In this document: in pieces, positions 43,643 through 44,117 of the stretch
Position numbering within the stretch: the first letter of the stretch is position 1
Layout: each line of letters starts with the position of its first letter
Source of the DNA: Gracilaria domingensis
Lineage: Eukaryota > Rhodophyta > Florideophyceae > Gracilariales > Gracilariaceae
NCBI GenBank assembly: GCA_022539475.1
Contig: VCMS01000061.1
Coordinates: 1-44,117 of the forward strand
Direction: 5' to 3'
DNA: 44,117 bases
Translations under genes and position numbers: made by a program
Notes under the pieces: generated by a model
The model's database searches: none
Seen by the model: the letters and a program-made list of their open reading frames with translations, nothing else
Told to the model about the DNA's origin: nothing

Positions 43643-44117
43643 ATGGATATGAGGGGACTGGGAAAGGGTCAAATGAGACGCTCTCGAAAGGTGAGAAAGC
43701 CTCGACGAACCATGGCACCAAACTTCGGAGCGGGACCAGAACTGCTGAACCGAACGCAGCGACGGGGAACGCATCCACAGCTATGAAGTCGAAGCCCGCA
43801 CCAGGCGAAGAAGTGACCTTGTTGTTGGGAGGGGCAGGAGGGAACAAAGCAGCGATTGGGAAAGCTGTTCTCGTTGAAGTGGACGCTGGTGGAGGGAAGA
43901 CAACGTTCAGAAGGGAAATGCATGGACATGCTCTGGCAGGGAAAACCAGGGGAAGATGTAGTTGGTATATGGCGAGCGAAATAATCTCATGAGCTTGACA
44001 CTCCCCTCCAAATATTCCCTATCTCTTTAGTGTACGATGAAGATTCTGTTTCCGAGAACATATGAAGACATGAACAGGCCGGTTTTACGCCTGGGACCTG
44101 AACTTAATGTCATAAGG
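43643..44117 (+). pseudogene. Gene 4B: start of basic protein related to gene 4A (incomplete)
   Basis: The ATG at 43643, just after CACATATAATGG, starts a basic protein (MRRSRKVRKPRR). The frame seems to change near 43780, and the continuation (IGKAVLVEVDAGGG, FRREMHGHALAGK, to about 43990) matches the small globular part of gene 4A, where VGEALLHGIG and RRELHGKQL occupy the same places. The frame closes at 43992 in this phase and the window ends at 44117, so the rest is unseen. The position, divergent from gene 3B across a palindromic interval, is the same as in copy A. The similarity is short, and confidence rests mostly on synteny. Confidence 0.4.

Larger units (their letters stand above)
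33070..44117. mobile_element. Four-gene cluster, copy B (candidate large DNA transposon, cut by window end)
   Basis: The gene order and orientations are the same as in 17178-30944: transposase-like gene (plus), coiled-coil gene (minus), methyltransferase-SET gene (minus), basic gene 4 (plus, incomplete). Protein similarity to copy A is moderate and limited to blocks, so the copies are old relatives, not a recent duplication. Confidence 0.65.

Overview
The window is eukaryotic nuclear DNA. Genes are large, mostly unspliced and separated by repeats. There are no bacterial-style operons, and several gene families (a chromodomain-bearing Ty3 retroelement, a Tnp2/KDZ-like transposase, a SET domain) are eukaryotic. 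The host cannot be fixed from sequence alone; a fungus or a red alga with few introns would fit. Nearly everything recognisable is mobile DNA, so this looks like a repeat-rich, possibly heterochromatic, segment.

Left third (1-14963). A Ty3/Gypsy chromovirus-type retroelement lies on the minus strand: gag about 10260-8392, then protease, reverse transcriptase, RNase H, integrase, a long disordered spacer and a C-terminal chromodomain ending at 2895. It is broken by several in-frame stops and gag frameshifts. A direct repeat brackets it (1-577 and 10750-11326, no length differences). Between the chromodomain and the left repeat is a plus-strand reading frame (681-2377), antisense to gag-pol, broken by only two stops. 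A second, truncated and more decayed copy of the same family lies head-on next to it on the plus strand (about 11427-14963). Both copies carry YLHD in place of the reverse-transcriptase YxDD motif.

14964-17177 holds no convincing gene: hairpins and an imperfect tandem repeat.

Right two thirds (17178-44117). This is the most interesting part. The same set of four genes, in the same order and orientation, occurs twice with strongly diverged sequence. Copy A is 17178-30944 and copy B is 33070 to the window end. The genes are: (1) plus strand, a large transposase-like protein with an N-terminal zinc finger; (2) minus strand, a coiled-coil protein of unknown family, tail-to-tail with gene 1; (3) minus strand, a protein fusing a beta-type DNA amino-methyltransferase (DPPY/DPPF) to a C-terminal SET domain; (4) plus strand, divergent from gene 3, a basic low-complexity protein whose downstream part in copy A may begin a 2-oxoglutarate dioxygenase fold. 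In each copy the interval between divergent genes 3 and 4 is filled by nested palindromes and fold-back repeats, but the palindrome sequences of A and B are unrelated. I read this as a large DNA transposon family carrying its own DNA- and possibly protein-methylation enzyme.

Most genes in A and B have single-base frame breaks, often where one C or G of a short run seems missing. Some may be assembly errors, so the genes may be more intact than they look. A run of N (28624-28788) interrupts gene 4A. The interval 30945-33069 between the copies holds hairpins, diverged direct repeats and minus-strand GTAAGT donor-like sites, perhaps remnants of a spliced host gene.
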